DNA from: a virus
IMG/VR virus record: IMGVR_UViG_3300030090_003403
Location: 1-30,625 of that record
Direction: 5' to 3' (one strand)
Length of the DNA: 30,625 nt
Under the pieces are notes generated by a model. That model was not told the DNA's origin, did no database searches, and saw only the letters and a list, made by a program, of their open reading frames with translations. Below are positions 6,326 to 13,054 of the stretch, in pieces. Each line of letters opens with the position of its first letter. Positions within the stretch are counted from its first letter, which is position 1. The position numbers and the translations under genes were made by a program.

Positions 6326-7021
6326 CTGACTTATCTTACCAAAACATAACAGATCGGATACCTAACTCAACATAAATTGCCTTACCTAGTCTGCCCTTTC
6401 TTAACTCGCCTCTCCTAAAGATACCCAAACATTTCCCACCTCAACGGATCTGACAAAACTAACCAATCCCAAACGTAACGGAACAATATGCGACGTAACC
6501 CGACTGACTGGACGTAACGTAACGTTACTAAACAAAACACATCTGACGAAACTTACCTTAACGTGCCTGAACGATTGCTTGACTAAACTCGTCGCACCAT
6601 GACTGACATAACCTTACTAAACCTATTAAGAACGGAACTAAACAGAACACATCTGACATATCTTACCACAATCGTATACACGAACATAACATGACTGAAC
6701 CCATCTGCTTTGCCGTAACTGAACTCGCCCCACCATAGCGATACGTAACGTAACGGGGAGTACCTATACTAGCAATACCTAACCATACGTAATCTGACAA
6801 AACGAAACTAAACCTTACAGAACGGATCTAAACAGATCGCTACTGACAATCCATGACTTTCCAATACCTAAGCCCAACCCAACTCATCTTAACCGAACGT
6901 ATCTCGCCACATCTGACAATACAGATCATAACCGAACACACAACCAACGAAACCCAACCTGTCTGACGGAACACAACTTACCTGAACCCTTACCAACGTA
7001 TCCCATCATATCTTATCTGAC
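6326..7021 (-). repeat. Degenerate pentamer array with GTCA register resets
   Basis: On the minus strand this reads as successive pentamers beginning with G, mostly G(T/A)(T/A)NN, e.g. GTTTA GATCC GTTCT. Hand placement of the phased base (C on the plus strand) gives about 104 steps of exactly 5 nt over some 690 bp. The longest unbroken runs are 6798-6843 (nine steps), 6714-6754 and 6873-6913 (eight each). The last two bases of each unit are highly variable, so it is not a conventional tandem repeat. The register slips by one base at eleven GTCA tetramers (CTGAC on the plus strand: ends at 6330, 6454, 6508, 6547, 6607, 6657, 6798, 6847, 6917, 6967, 7021). A few 4- or 6-nt units also occur. The plus strand is C-rich and G-poor. 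Function unknown; candidates are a multimeric-protein binding RNA, a single-strand binding platform or an origin. Confidence 0.9.
7001..7019. repeat. 19-bp direct repeat, copy 1 (array edge)
   Basis: TCCCATCATATCTTATCTG is the last part of the pentamer array, including the C that precedes the final TGAC. An exact second copy lies at 7227-7245, 226 bp away. Here it continues as ACATATG. Confidence 0.9.
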
Positions 7022-7030
7022 ATATGCTCA

Positions 7031-7069
7031 TGGCATGAAAGGGATAATGCGTTTCAACAATTCATGCCA
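7031..7069. repeat. Inverted repeat beside the array
   Basis: TGGCATGAA (7031-7039) and TTCATGCCA (7061-7069) are perfect 9-bp arms around a 21-nt loop, starting 10 bp outside the array. It could form a stem-loop in RNA or single-stranded DNA, or bind a dimeric protein. No T tract follows, so a simple terminator is unlikely. Confidence 0.6.
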
Positions 7070-7226
7070 ACCCGAAACGTGTTTTTTACTGTGTTACTAG
7101 GGATTTCACATCTGTATTTTACATATTTATTCTCGTATCAACTCCTCACAAGTGATATATCGCACTATCTCTCGTGTATCCTATCAACTAACAACCTTTC
7201 TGCTTATTGGTTTTGGCTATAAATTC

Positions 7227-7245
7227 TCCCATCATATCTTATCTG
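7227..7245. repeat. 19-bp direct repeat, copy 2 (detached)
   Basis: An exact copy of 7001-7019, here followed by CCGAGAG rather than ACATATG. It shares the array's 5-nt spacing of C residues and looks like a detached array fragment or a second binding site. It sits 11 bp from the hairpin at 7256-7292. Confidence 0.9.
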
Positions 7246-7255
7246 CCGAGAGTTA

Positions 7256-7292
7256 GGAACGGGATAGTATTTGGGAGATACCACCCCGTCCC
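7256..7292 (-). other. Stem-loop after the 248-aa gene, pairing best as minus-strand RNA
   Basis: On the minus strand GGGACGGG pairs with CCCGTTCC as an 8-bp stem containing one G-U pair; on the plus strand the same position is an A-C mismatch. A 3-by-3 internal loop leads to a second 4-bp stem (GTAT/ATAC at 7267-7270 and 7278-7281) closed by a 7-nt loop. It begins 8 bases after the stop codon of the leftward gene. No U tract follows, so it is better read as a 3'-end stabiliser, processing site or boundary of the array RNA than as a classical terminator. Confidence 0.55.
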
Positions 7293-7299
7293 TTAGCAA

Positions 7300-8046
7300 C
7301 TATACTTTTTTGCTTTTAGTGTGCAAGTCAATATTTTTCATAATTTTATCAACTTGTTCCTTGGTTGGTGCAACGGGAGATACCTCAAATGTACCATTGT
7401 CCCCGTTCTTTTCTGGTCTATGCTCACATAAACCAACACCAAATCCCGCCCTCATAAGCAAGTGTGTGATTGCCTCTTGCGAGATCAAATCTTCATCAAA
7501 CTGTATGGGTACAGTAATTCTCCACCCAACAGGATATGCTGGACGATACCTCAAATCAGTTGCCCCCTTGCTCAATCTTACTGTGTCCGTCCTCATGTAC
7601 GGCTCTACGTCCTCAACTGCTAGATACTCTTGAGGTATAAATACCATACCTCTCATTTCTGTCATAGCAATACTTTCCACTTGTCTACAAGCGTTGACCA
7701 TAGCTTTCTTAAGACCGATTGCCTTGATACCCGTAGAGTATCCGTCCCAATCTTTAGGTTTCTCCCAAGCGTCTGTGCCACCTTTACCTACCCTGTAAAA
7801 ACTATCTTCGTATTCCTTGATTGGATTACGTTTTGGTTTAGCCGTCTTAACTTTCTTTGCTTGTTTGTCAGCAATCTCTTTTCTAGATTTCTCGCTGAAC
7901 CTATGCACAATCAGTTCTGACGTACCAATGATGTTTACTAGAGCAATCTTGATTTTAGGTTTAGGAATGTCTACCCCAACCCTCATTTCTACACTCTCGT
8001 CTAGTATTTCGGGAGTGATTTTGTTGTTTGTACTTGTTGTCGCCAT
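7300..8046 (-). CDS. 248-aa phage protein of unknown function next to the array
   Basis: ATG at 8046 (MATTSTNNKITPE) has a strong AAGGAG site and is chosen over an in-frame TTG at 8067. Recognisable stretches are VNIIGTSELIVHRFSEKSRK with KQAKKVK after it, then DTVRLSKGATDLRYRPAYP, and a glycine-rich segment AGFGVGLCEHRPEKNGDNG followed by TFEV. I recall similar patterns (LIVHRWSEK..., AG...GIG.WRP...G.F.V) in uncharacterised phage and prophage proteins. The Gly-rich loop before a beta strand faintly recalls RAMP-type RNA-binding folds, but this is speculation. It follows the CobT-like gene with a 29-bp gap and is the last gene before the pentamer array, so it probably belongs to the ATPase/VWA operon. 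Confidence 0.75.
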   Translation of the reverse strand: MATTSTNNKITPEILDESVEMRVGVDIPKPKIKIALVNIIGTSELIVHRFSEKSRKEIADKQAKKVKTAKPKRNPIKEYEDSFYRVGKGGTDAWEKPKDWDGYSTGIKAIGLKKAMVNACRQVESIAMTEMRGMVFIPQEYLAVEDVEPYMRTDTVRLSKGATDLRYRPAYPVGWRITVPIQFDEDLISQEAITHLLMRAGFGVGLCEHRPEKNGDNGTFEVSPVAPTKEQVDKIMKNIDLHTKSKKV

Positions 8047-8075
8047 AGTTTTCTCCTTACTTCGCAACTTATTTT

Positions 8076-9941
8076 TTAAAAAGTTTGTCCTATTCTTGCA
8101 ATTGCGTCGCCCACTAATTGCATTTTAGACACGTTGTCTAGTTGTACTGCCACATCACTAGGATAATACTCCTGATTTGCGTAACCACCAACTAAGACAG
8201 AAACGAAACGCAAACCTTGATCGTATAACCTATGGGATACACTTTTTGTATGATGATGAAGATGTCTATGCGACATAGGGGACGGACTTGCAGGAGAGCC
8301 GTCAGATATAATAACTGCCAAACTATCTTGCATTTGCCCCTGTGTCATTTGTTCCATAAACATCAACGCCGAACAATCTGTGTTCCCCCCATATTCAAAC
8401 CCCGAACGCCTAGCACTATCTCCCAAATAGTGTCCGTTTGGAATTTCATAAATAAAGCATTGTCTATCGCTTGAATTGAAAGCAAATGTTTTGCTCATGG
8501 GAAATACCTCTGATATCGCAGTTGCAACTTGGAAAGCGTCGTATCCTGTTGTTCCCTCGTTATCAGCGTGTCCCATAGAACCTGATACATCAACTAAAAT
8601 CATTAGTTCTCCCCTTTTTGACGGGGACTTACCAAACACTTTAGTATCTCCAAACTTACTCATCTTCCATACATTACTCGTAGGAATACCATATCTGTTA
8701 AGCCTAGACACGCCATTCCTCTCAACATCATTGAGCAAGTTAACTGTATGTGCGTTTAGAACCACGGGATCACATGGGTAAGAGCGAACAAGAACTGTAT
8801 GATCTTCTTCGTCGCCGTCAAAACTTTCCATTTTGATAACCTCTTCTTTTCTCTTATCATGCTTGTCCTTGGCATAAATACTACCCCCGTATATCTTCTT
8901 ATCGGTTTCTTCAAGTTCAAATGCCTCGTCCCATGCACTCTGTATCATGTCGTTGAAACTTGTTCCACTAATGTTTACGTCATAATGTGTTTGCCAACTA
9001 TCATGTATTCCACCCTCTTTGGATTTACTGTTCCCGTCTTTGCCTGTACCACCCCCACTCTCGTCATCACTTGGTGTTGTGTCTGCACCATCTCCGTCTA
9101 TTCCTACATCTCTCACAGGTAAATCTGACATCATGTGAACTATGGATATTGCAAAATCAATTGTTTCAGAAATGATTTCTTTTACGTTACCATCACGACT
9201 TAAGCTCTTGAACCTATCAATGTGCTTGTCAATCGCTTGATTAATCTGTTCCCATTGTTCCTTACTGAACGTCCAATCATCATGCAACCCACCCATGTTA
9301 AATGTGTTTTCATCTGTTTGCTTACCATTAAGCAACCTGTTCATCAATGCGTGATAGACGTGTTTAGAACCCCAACCCCACATATGATCGTTCTTGTGAT
9401 TAGGATCTTTTTCAATATGCTCTAATCCTTTTCTAAGAGATATTTCGCTCTCCGTAACGCAAGTTGTACGATAGTACCTAGCGTCAGCAATACTTGAACA
9501 TCTAAGAGTATCTATCGCATTGAACACAGGATTACCCAAACTTGTAACCCACCACCTGATCTCACTCGCTTTTCTTTGCTGATTGACATATTCCTCGTTT
9601 TTTCTTTCGTCGTCTGTCAATTGATATTCTCCCTTAACAACCTCATTCAGATATTGATTGACCACATCTGAAATAACCTTAACGGCTCTTGTAGGGGGCA
9701 ATTCACTTTCCCCACGTATGCCTGATACAAGAGATATTTCAAAGGGATCAGATACGTGTCTGTACACCTCTTCTCTCCCGTAGTTACCATGCCCACTATC
9801 ATCAGTAATGAAAGCACCTTTCAATGCTTTCACACCTCTTGTGCTTTTTACAGTAACTTTACGCCCTGTACCGAAACTTAGTAATGCACTATGATCGTTA
9901 GACCTAGGATCAGACTTCCATGTCTTTCTTCTTCTAGCCAT
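8076..9941 (-). CDS. CobT-like von Willebrand factor A (VWA) protein, 621 aa
   Basis: The C-terminal 180 residues form a VWA domain with an intact MIDAS: DVSGSMG (Asp451, Ser453, Ser455), GGNTDCSAL (Thr521, Asp522) and ISDGSP (Asp547). The N-terminal 270 residues are mostly helical and unassigned. A Gly/Asp/Ser/Lys-rich linker (about 276-311) separates the two parts, as in cobaltochelatase CobT. The partner AAA+ ATPase lies directly upstream and overlaps it (TAATG), the classical MoxR/CobS plus VWA pairing, in which the ATPase remodels a substrate recruited by the VWA protein. Such pairs are known in phage genomes but their target is not established. No other cobalamin genes are present, so chelation is unlikely. 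Confidence 0.85.
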   Translation of the reverse strand: MARRRKTWKSDPRSNDHSALLSFGTGRKVTVKSTRGVKALKGAFITDDSGHGNYGREEVYRHVSDPFEISLVSGIRGESELPPTRAVKVISDVVNQYLNEVVKGEYQLTDDERKNEEYVNQQRKASEIRWWVTSLGNPVFNAIDTLRCSSIADARYYRTTCVTESEISLRKGLEHIEKDPNHKNDHMWGWGSKHVYHALMNRLLNGKQTDENTFNMGGLHDDWTFSKEQWEQINQAIDKHIDRFKSLSRDGNVKEIISETIDFAISIVHMMSDLPVRDVGIDGDGADTTPSDDESGGGTGKDGNSKSKEGGIHDSWQTHYDVNISGTSFNDMIQSAWDEAFELEETDKKIYGGSIYAKDKHDKRKEEVIKMESFDGDEEDHTVLVRSYPCDPVVLNAHTVNLLNDVERNGVSRLNRYGIPTSNVWKMSKFGDTKVFGKSPSKRGELMILVDVSGSMGHADNEGTTGYDAFQVATAISEVFPMSKTFAFNSSDRQCFIYEIPNGHYLGDSARRSGFEYGGNTDCSALMFMEQMTQGQMQDSLAVIISDGSPASPSPMSHRHLHHHTKSVSHRLYDQGLRFVSVLVGGYANQEYYPSDVAVQLDNVSKMQLVGDAIARIGQTF

Positions 9942-10879
9942 TATACGTTCTCCTCTACTACGCTATCTAAATCTTTGACATCAAACTCCTCAAAGTATGC
10001 TCTTGCTTGTGTAAGTATGGCACTATCATTACCCTCGTACTTTGGCATAAGCACAGTTTCACACACTCTCTTGGGATCAATACCTCTCTTGATTGCTTTC
10101 GCAAAGAAATGTAAATCTCTTGTAGACAAGTAAGTGTTTTTATCTTTCCGACACGCATCTGCGAAATTCATTATTCGGTCAACCAATTTCTCATTTTCTA
10201 GCGTATCCATCAAAGCGTGTCTTTCATCTGCTAACGGCTCGTCAATCCTTAGAACCCCTGCGAACCTAGACATACTTGCTTTGTCCTCTCTCATAGTACC
10301 TGTGTACCCATTACCCGTTGGATTGGCACTAGCCACAATCACAGTCTGCTTAGGTACGTGTATGTCTTTAGTACCATTCTCAAACAAGTTCCATGATCTG
10401 TTACGACTATCAAGAATACCGAACAATCTTGATTTCAATTCAGGATTGGCTCTTGTGTATTCCTCAATACGTATGATTGCACCATTCCTGATACCCTCTG
10501 ACAGAACTCCGTCTTGCCAAGTAATCTCTCCCGACGCCGTTGGACGCCATATCCCAATCAATTGTGCTATATCCATACCTGTATAGCAGTTGAAACCAAC
10601 GCTATCTCGCTTTAGTTTCTTGGCTATCATTTCAAGTATCACAGTCTTACCCATACCTGTACCACCAATCAATAGCGTAGGATCACTTTCTTCTATGTAT
10701 CCCTCAAGTTCCTGTGCAATCTGTTCGCCAAACTTACTTAGCTTGAACCAAGTGGGTAACCCGTCTACCTTAGCTTTCACTTTCTTAATTTCTTTTTTTG
10801 TTTCTTTGTTTGTAGATTTAGCGTTTGCGACTACGCTTTGTAATAGCTTTGCTAAATCTGTATCACTAATCTCGCTCAT
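9941..10879 (-). CDS. CobS/MoxR-like AAA+ ATPase, 312 aa
   Basis: A single AAA+ module: Walker A GGTGMGKT (72-79), Walker B AIIRIEE (134-140), sensor-1 SANPTGNG with Asn187, and an arginine in SRFAGVLRID (about 205). This arrangement is that of the MoxR/CobS clade. The N-terminus (1-40) is a charged helix. The start has a GAGGAT site and overlaps the stop of the upstream 241-aa gene (ATGA); its own stop overlaps the VWA gene. Together they probably form a chaperone-like complex in the cytoplasm. It may act in replication, virion maturation or host takeover; the sequence does not say which. Confidence 0.87.
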   Translation of the reverse strand: MSEISDTDLAKLLQSVVANAKSTNKETKKEIKKVKAKVDGLPTWFKLSKFGEQIAQELEGYIEESDPTLLIGGTGMGKTVILEMIAKKLKRDSVGFNCYTGMDIAQLIGIWRPTASGEITWQDGVLSEGIRNGAIIRIEEYTRANPELKSRLFGILDSRNRSWNLFENGTKDIHVPKQTVIVASANPTGNGYTGTMREDKASMSRFAGVLRIDEPLADERHALMDTLENEKLVDRIMNFADACRKDKNTYLSTRDLHFFAKAIKRGIDPKRVCETVLMPKYEGNDSAILTQARAYFEEFDVKDLDSVVEENV

Positions 10880-11604
10880 TATTTATCCTCTCGTTGCTCG
10901 TTAATGTATTTTTTGATTAGGTTCACGAAATCTTCTTCGCTACTAATCTCGCCACTTTCGTAACTTTTTTTAAGTTTCTCTGCCATATCCTCTGCCATAT
11001 TGTATGCGTCTTGTATGGTTTCATTTGGTGTATTCATGTGTTCTTTAGCCATAATTTCTTTGTATGCTCTTATCAACCCACGAACTGCACCAGCTTTTAT
11101 TGGGGGGAGTTTTGTGATGTCAACGTACGCTAACAAGCAATCAACCATACTTGCAAGAATTTGTGCGTCATGCAGTAGTTCATGCGAACTAGCAACAGTT
11201 GATAAGCCATTTACTCCATCTTTTGTAAGATCACGCCCCGTAATCTCTTTAACTTTTTCAGCAAAACTATCCCAATTGTTGCTTATGTAACTATCAATCA
11301 GCTTGTGTACGCTCTCTAAGACTGCGTTCATTCGCTTATGATTGATATTTTCTTTCTCACGCAAACACATATCACATCTTCCCTCGTCTGTATTTACGGA
11401 GAACCCCTTGACCTCTATGTTTATCGTACACCTCATTTTACATGGGCAACTATCATACAACCTGAAAATGAGTTCCCCCGTCTTTTCAAACAAGACAGGG
11501 GCATACTCTTTCTCCCATTTGTCATACGATATTTGATTTGCAACGAACTTGTCCGTAACATCTACGTCAAGTGTAAGTGTTGCCTGTTTTTCACTCTCTG
11601 ACAT
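10879..11604 (-). CDS. 241-aa hypothetical protein with paired cysteines
   Basis: Starts with ATG at 11604 behind an AGAGGA site. Two short cysteine clusters, CPCKMRC (about residues 54-60) and CDMC (about 78-81), could bind a metal. The rest is mainly helical (VHKLIDSYISNNWDSFAEKV, MAEDMAEKLKKSYESGEI) with an acidic end. It overlaps the CobS-like gene (ATGA), so it is cotranscribed and may be a substrate or adaptor of the ATPase/VWA pair. No family recognised. Confidence 0.65.
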   Translation of the reverse strand: MSESEKQATLTLDVDVTDKFVANQISYDKWEKEYAPVLFEKTGELIFRLYDSCPCKMRCTINIEVKGFSVNTDEGRCDMCLREKENINHKRMNAVLESVHKLIDSYISNNWDSFAEKVKEITGRDLTKDGVNGLSTVASSHELLHDAQILASMVDCLLAYVDITKLPPIKAGAVRGLIRAYKEIMAKEHMNTPNETIQDAYNMAEDMAEKLKKSYESGEISSEEDFVNLIKKYINEQREDK

Positions 11605-11615
11605 TTGGTATCCTC

Positions 11616-11885
11616 TTACGTGTGAACTGCCTCTGCGTCCACTTCAGTTGTTTGGTCAATGCTATCAACCTCTGCACCGACATCATCAATGGCTTTCGCC
11701 AATGCTTGTGTTACTCTATCTTCGGGAGTAGATTTCGTCAGAATATCTACTGCACTCGTATAGATTGGTTTTAGTGTTGACGACTTTGCATGGTCGTCTA
11801 GTTCGCCCTCAAGCTGTTTCAAAGGTTTCCCTGTGATATCTACGCCCAAGAGTTTGCCAATTAGTATACGCTTTTCTATTTTCAC
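11616..11885 (-). CDS. 89-aa acidic hypothetical protein, GTG start
   Basis: GTG at 11885 lies six bases after a GGAG site (AAGGAG), which decides the start. The ATG at 11889 is in another frame and encodes only a short peptide. The protein starts MKIEKRILIGKLLGVDITG and ends with an acidic, Asp/Glu/Val-rich tail (AEVDSIDQTTEVDAEAV). It is the first gene after the promoter region 11937-11966 and precedes the 241-aa gene by 11 bp. The small size and acidic tail could fit a regulator or inhibitor, but nothing recognisable is present. Confidence 0.6.
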   Translation of the reverse strand: MKIEKRILIGKLLGVDITGKPLKQLEGELDDHAKSSTLKPIYTSAVDILTKSTPEDRVTQALAKAIDDVGAEVDSIDQTTEVDAEAVHT

Positions 11886-11926
11886 GCATTACTCCTTACT
11901 CGTTGTTTTTGGTCAACAGATGTCAA

Positions 11927-11966
11927 CCTGTAAATAATTGTATCATATCTGTCAATCAACGTTCGT
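11927..11966 (-). promoter_or_regulatory. Leftward promoter region with 26-bp motif, copy 2
   Basis: Positions 11941-11966 match 13286-13311 at 23 of 26 bases. On the minus strand the motif contains ACGAAC, TTGATTGACAG and TGATA. TTGACA (11950-11955) could serve as -35 with a poor -10 at 11927-11932. Alternatively TACAAT (11937-11942) is a good -10 and the -35 is not sigma70-like. Nearby GTCAAC is repeated at 10-bp spacing (11912-11927), further TTGAC-type sites. It is 50-80 bp upstream of the GTG at 11885 and probably drives the ATPase/VWA operon. Confidence 0.55.
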
Positions 11967-12134
11967 ACCCGTGTTGTATTTCTTAAAACGATACAATAAA
12001 TAATTCAGCATTACGCAGAACGCACCATAGTCTGACGCATATGGTTCTTTCTTCCGTAATTTAGCCATCATTTTATACCCGTACACGCTTATTGGTGTAA
12101 GCGTAATGTTTCTTTGTATTTCTTTTTCGCTCAT
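11952..12134 (-). CDS. 60-aa basic hypothetical protein
   Basis: ATG at 12134 overlaps the stop of the preceding gene (ATGA), with an AAGGGG sequence upstream. The protein MSEKEIQRNITLTPISVYGY continues with KMMAKLRKKEP and a helical segment YGAFCVMLNYLLYRFKKY. It is basic overall. It ends at the edge of the 11941-11966 regulatory motif, so it closes the second leftward unit. Start coupling supports translation; there are no family clues. Confidence 0.55.
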   Translation of the reverse strand: MSEKEIQRNITLTPISVYGYKMMAKLRKKEPYASDYGAFCVMLNYLLYRFKKYNTGTNVD

Positions 12135-12412
12135 TCTTGCCCCTTTGCAAATTGTTTCTCGTAATACTTTATAAATTCATCTTCCCCCAACTCTATAAGC
12201 TTATCCCTGAACTCAAGTTCAAGCTTTGTGCGTCCATACATTTGTTTCTCTAGGATTACGCAAAATTCATCCCTAAGTTCCTCGTAAAAAGAGTTACCAT
12301 CATGATTACTATCTGGAGTGAGTAAGAGCGAACTTACTCCCAAATGTGCCATTGTCGTAGTAACTGCGTCCATTAATTTTTCTAACATTTCGTCCTTTAT
12401 TATTTCGTCCAT
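12131..12412 (-). CDS. 93-aa acidic hypothetical protein
   Basis: ATG at 12412 follows a good AAAGGAG site. The protein is acidic and helical throughout (MDEIIKDEMLEKLMDAV ... LELEFRDKLIELGEDEF) with a short polar loop SNHDGNS in the middle. Its stop overlaps the next start. No motif of known function. It belongs to the run of small genes between the 13286-13311 and 11941-11966 promoters. Confidence 0.6.
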   Translation of the reverse strand: MDEIIKDEMLEKLMDAVTTTMAHLGVSSLLLTPDSNHDGNSFYEELRDEFCVILEKQMYGRTKLELEFRDKLIELGEDEFIKYYEKQFAKGQE

Positions 12413-12433
12413 TTTTTCTCCTTTATGGCTCGT

Positions 12434-12682
12434 TTATTGCTCGTGTAAGTATAGTTGAGCAGTAGCATATCTAATCTTCTTCTCACGTATCTTACCCGTA
12501 AATTCTTCTCTGTATGTTGGTATTTGATATGCGTCTGGAACACGTCCAGTTGCACGTATCAATGCTTTTCTTCGTTGCTCTTTACGAGCAAGAAAGTCTT
12601 GTTTATCTCTCCTGTACCTCGCACGTCTACTCTCTTCGGGAGAACAATTCCTGATTGCCCCCCCGTATCTATCGTCTTGCAT
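12434..12682 (-). CDS. 82-aa arginine-rich hypothetical protein
   Basis: ATG at 12682 with an AAGGAC site. It is very rich in Arg and Lys: EESRRARYRRDKQDF, ARKEQRRKALIRATG, then KIREKKIRYATAQLYLHEQ. This composition suggests an RNA- or DNA-binding protein or one that contacts nucleoprotein. No domain is recognised. It lies 13 bp downstream of the 48-aa gene and 21 bp upstream of the 93-aa gene. Confidence 0.55.
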   Translation of the reverse strand: MQDDRYGGAIRNCSPEESRRARYRRDKQDFLARKEQRRKALIRATGRVPDAYQIPTYREEFTGKIREKKIRYATAQLYLHEQ

Positions 12683-12695
12683 TTATGTCCTTTCG

Positions 12696-12842
12696 CTAAA
12701 CTCCTGCAACCTCACGGAACACATCTTCATCAAATCTTTCATTCTCTTCGTTACATATACGTATAATATGTGCAACTAAATCATCTTTCGTGTATGACTT
12801 GCGTATAGCCTTAGCCAACTTTACGAATACTTTTCTACTCAT
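12696..12842 (-). CDS. 48-aa hypothetical protein
   Basis: ATG at 12842 overlaps the stop of the upstream gene (ATGA at 12839-12842); the stop TAG is at 12696-12698. The product starts MSRKVFVKLAKAIRKSYTKD and continues with a short helical segment and an acidic end (NEENERFDED). It fills what would otherwise be an empty 150-bp gap in a tightly packed operon, and its coupling to the upstream frame supports expression. Function unknown. Confidence 0.5.
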   Translation of the reverse strand: MSRKVFVKLAKAIRKSYTKDDLVAHIIRICNEENERFDEDVFREVAGV

Positions 12843-13054
12843 GCCACCCCCATAAGAATACGCTTAGGTAAAACGTCATCTATCTCGTGAAAGTTAGTCA
12901 TACTAACCCACGCATAGTAACTCTCGGTAGCTTTGTCGTATCTAATCTCGTAGTTCTCGCCATTGATTACGAGATCAAATGATTTCTTCTCTCGCATGAG
13001 ATTGCGTATGCTTTCCCAATTGCTCTCGTCTATCGTTATCTCAAACTTAATCAT
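12839..13054 (-). CDS. 71-aa hypothetical protein
   Basis: ATG at 13054 (MIKFEITIDESNWESIR) is preferred to TTG at 13060; a G-rich stretch (GGGGGG) lies just upstream. The predicted outline is a beta strand, a helix (NWESIRNLMREKK), then beta strands (FDLVINGENYEIRYDKATES, YYAWVSM). This is a compact alpha/beta domain. It overlaps the stop of the upstream gene by 8 nt and the start of the next. No known family recognised. Confidence 0.55.
   Translation of the reverse strand: MIKFEITIDESNWESIRNLMREKKSFDLVINGENYEIRYDKATESYYAWVSMTNFHEIDDVLPKRILMGVA

Larger units (their letters stand above)
6248..7299. other. 1-kb gene-free stretch inside the leftward region
   Basis: No plausible gene was seen on either strand. 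From left to right it holds the promoter at 6285-6313, the pentamer array at 6326-7021, a 9-bp-arm inverted repeat at 7031-7069, an AT-rich stretch (about 7080-7226) with no clear feature, a 19-bp copy of the array edge at 7227-7245, and a hairpin at 7256-7292 just after the stop of the 248-aa gene. It is by far the longest gap within the otherwise overlapping leftward genes, which itself suggests that the sequence is kept for a function. Confidence 0.85.

Noticed and set aside
6326-7021. Pentamer array as a CRISPR array or ordinary minisatellite
   Set aside because: There is no conserved repeat of 20 nt or more with spacers and no cas genes. Units are 5 nt and differ from each other in the last two bases, so it is not a copy-number tandem repeat either.
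6326-7021. Pentamer array as a decayed coding sequence for a peptide repeat
   Set aside because: A 5-nt period cycles through all three frames every 15 nt, and stop codons are frequent in all frames; the GTCA slips would also shift any frame.
8232-9425. Opposite-strand open frames inside the VWA gene
   Set aside because: They are shadow frames of a gene with clear domains, rich in Cys, His and Leu, and without ribosome-binding sites.
8076-10879. Cobalamin cobaltochelatase
   Set aside because: The CobS/CobT-like pair is present but no CobN-like large subunit or other cobalamin gene is in the window, so a chaperone-type role on another target is more likely.
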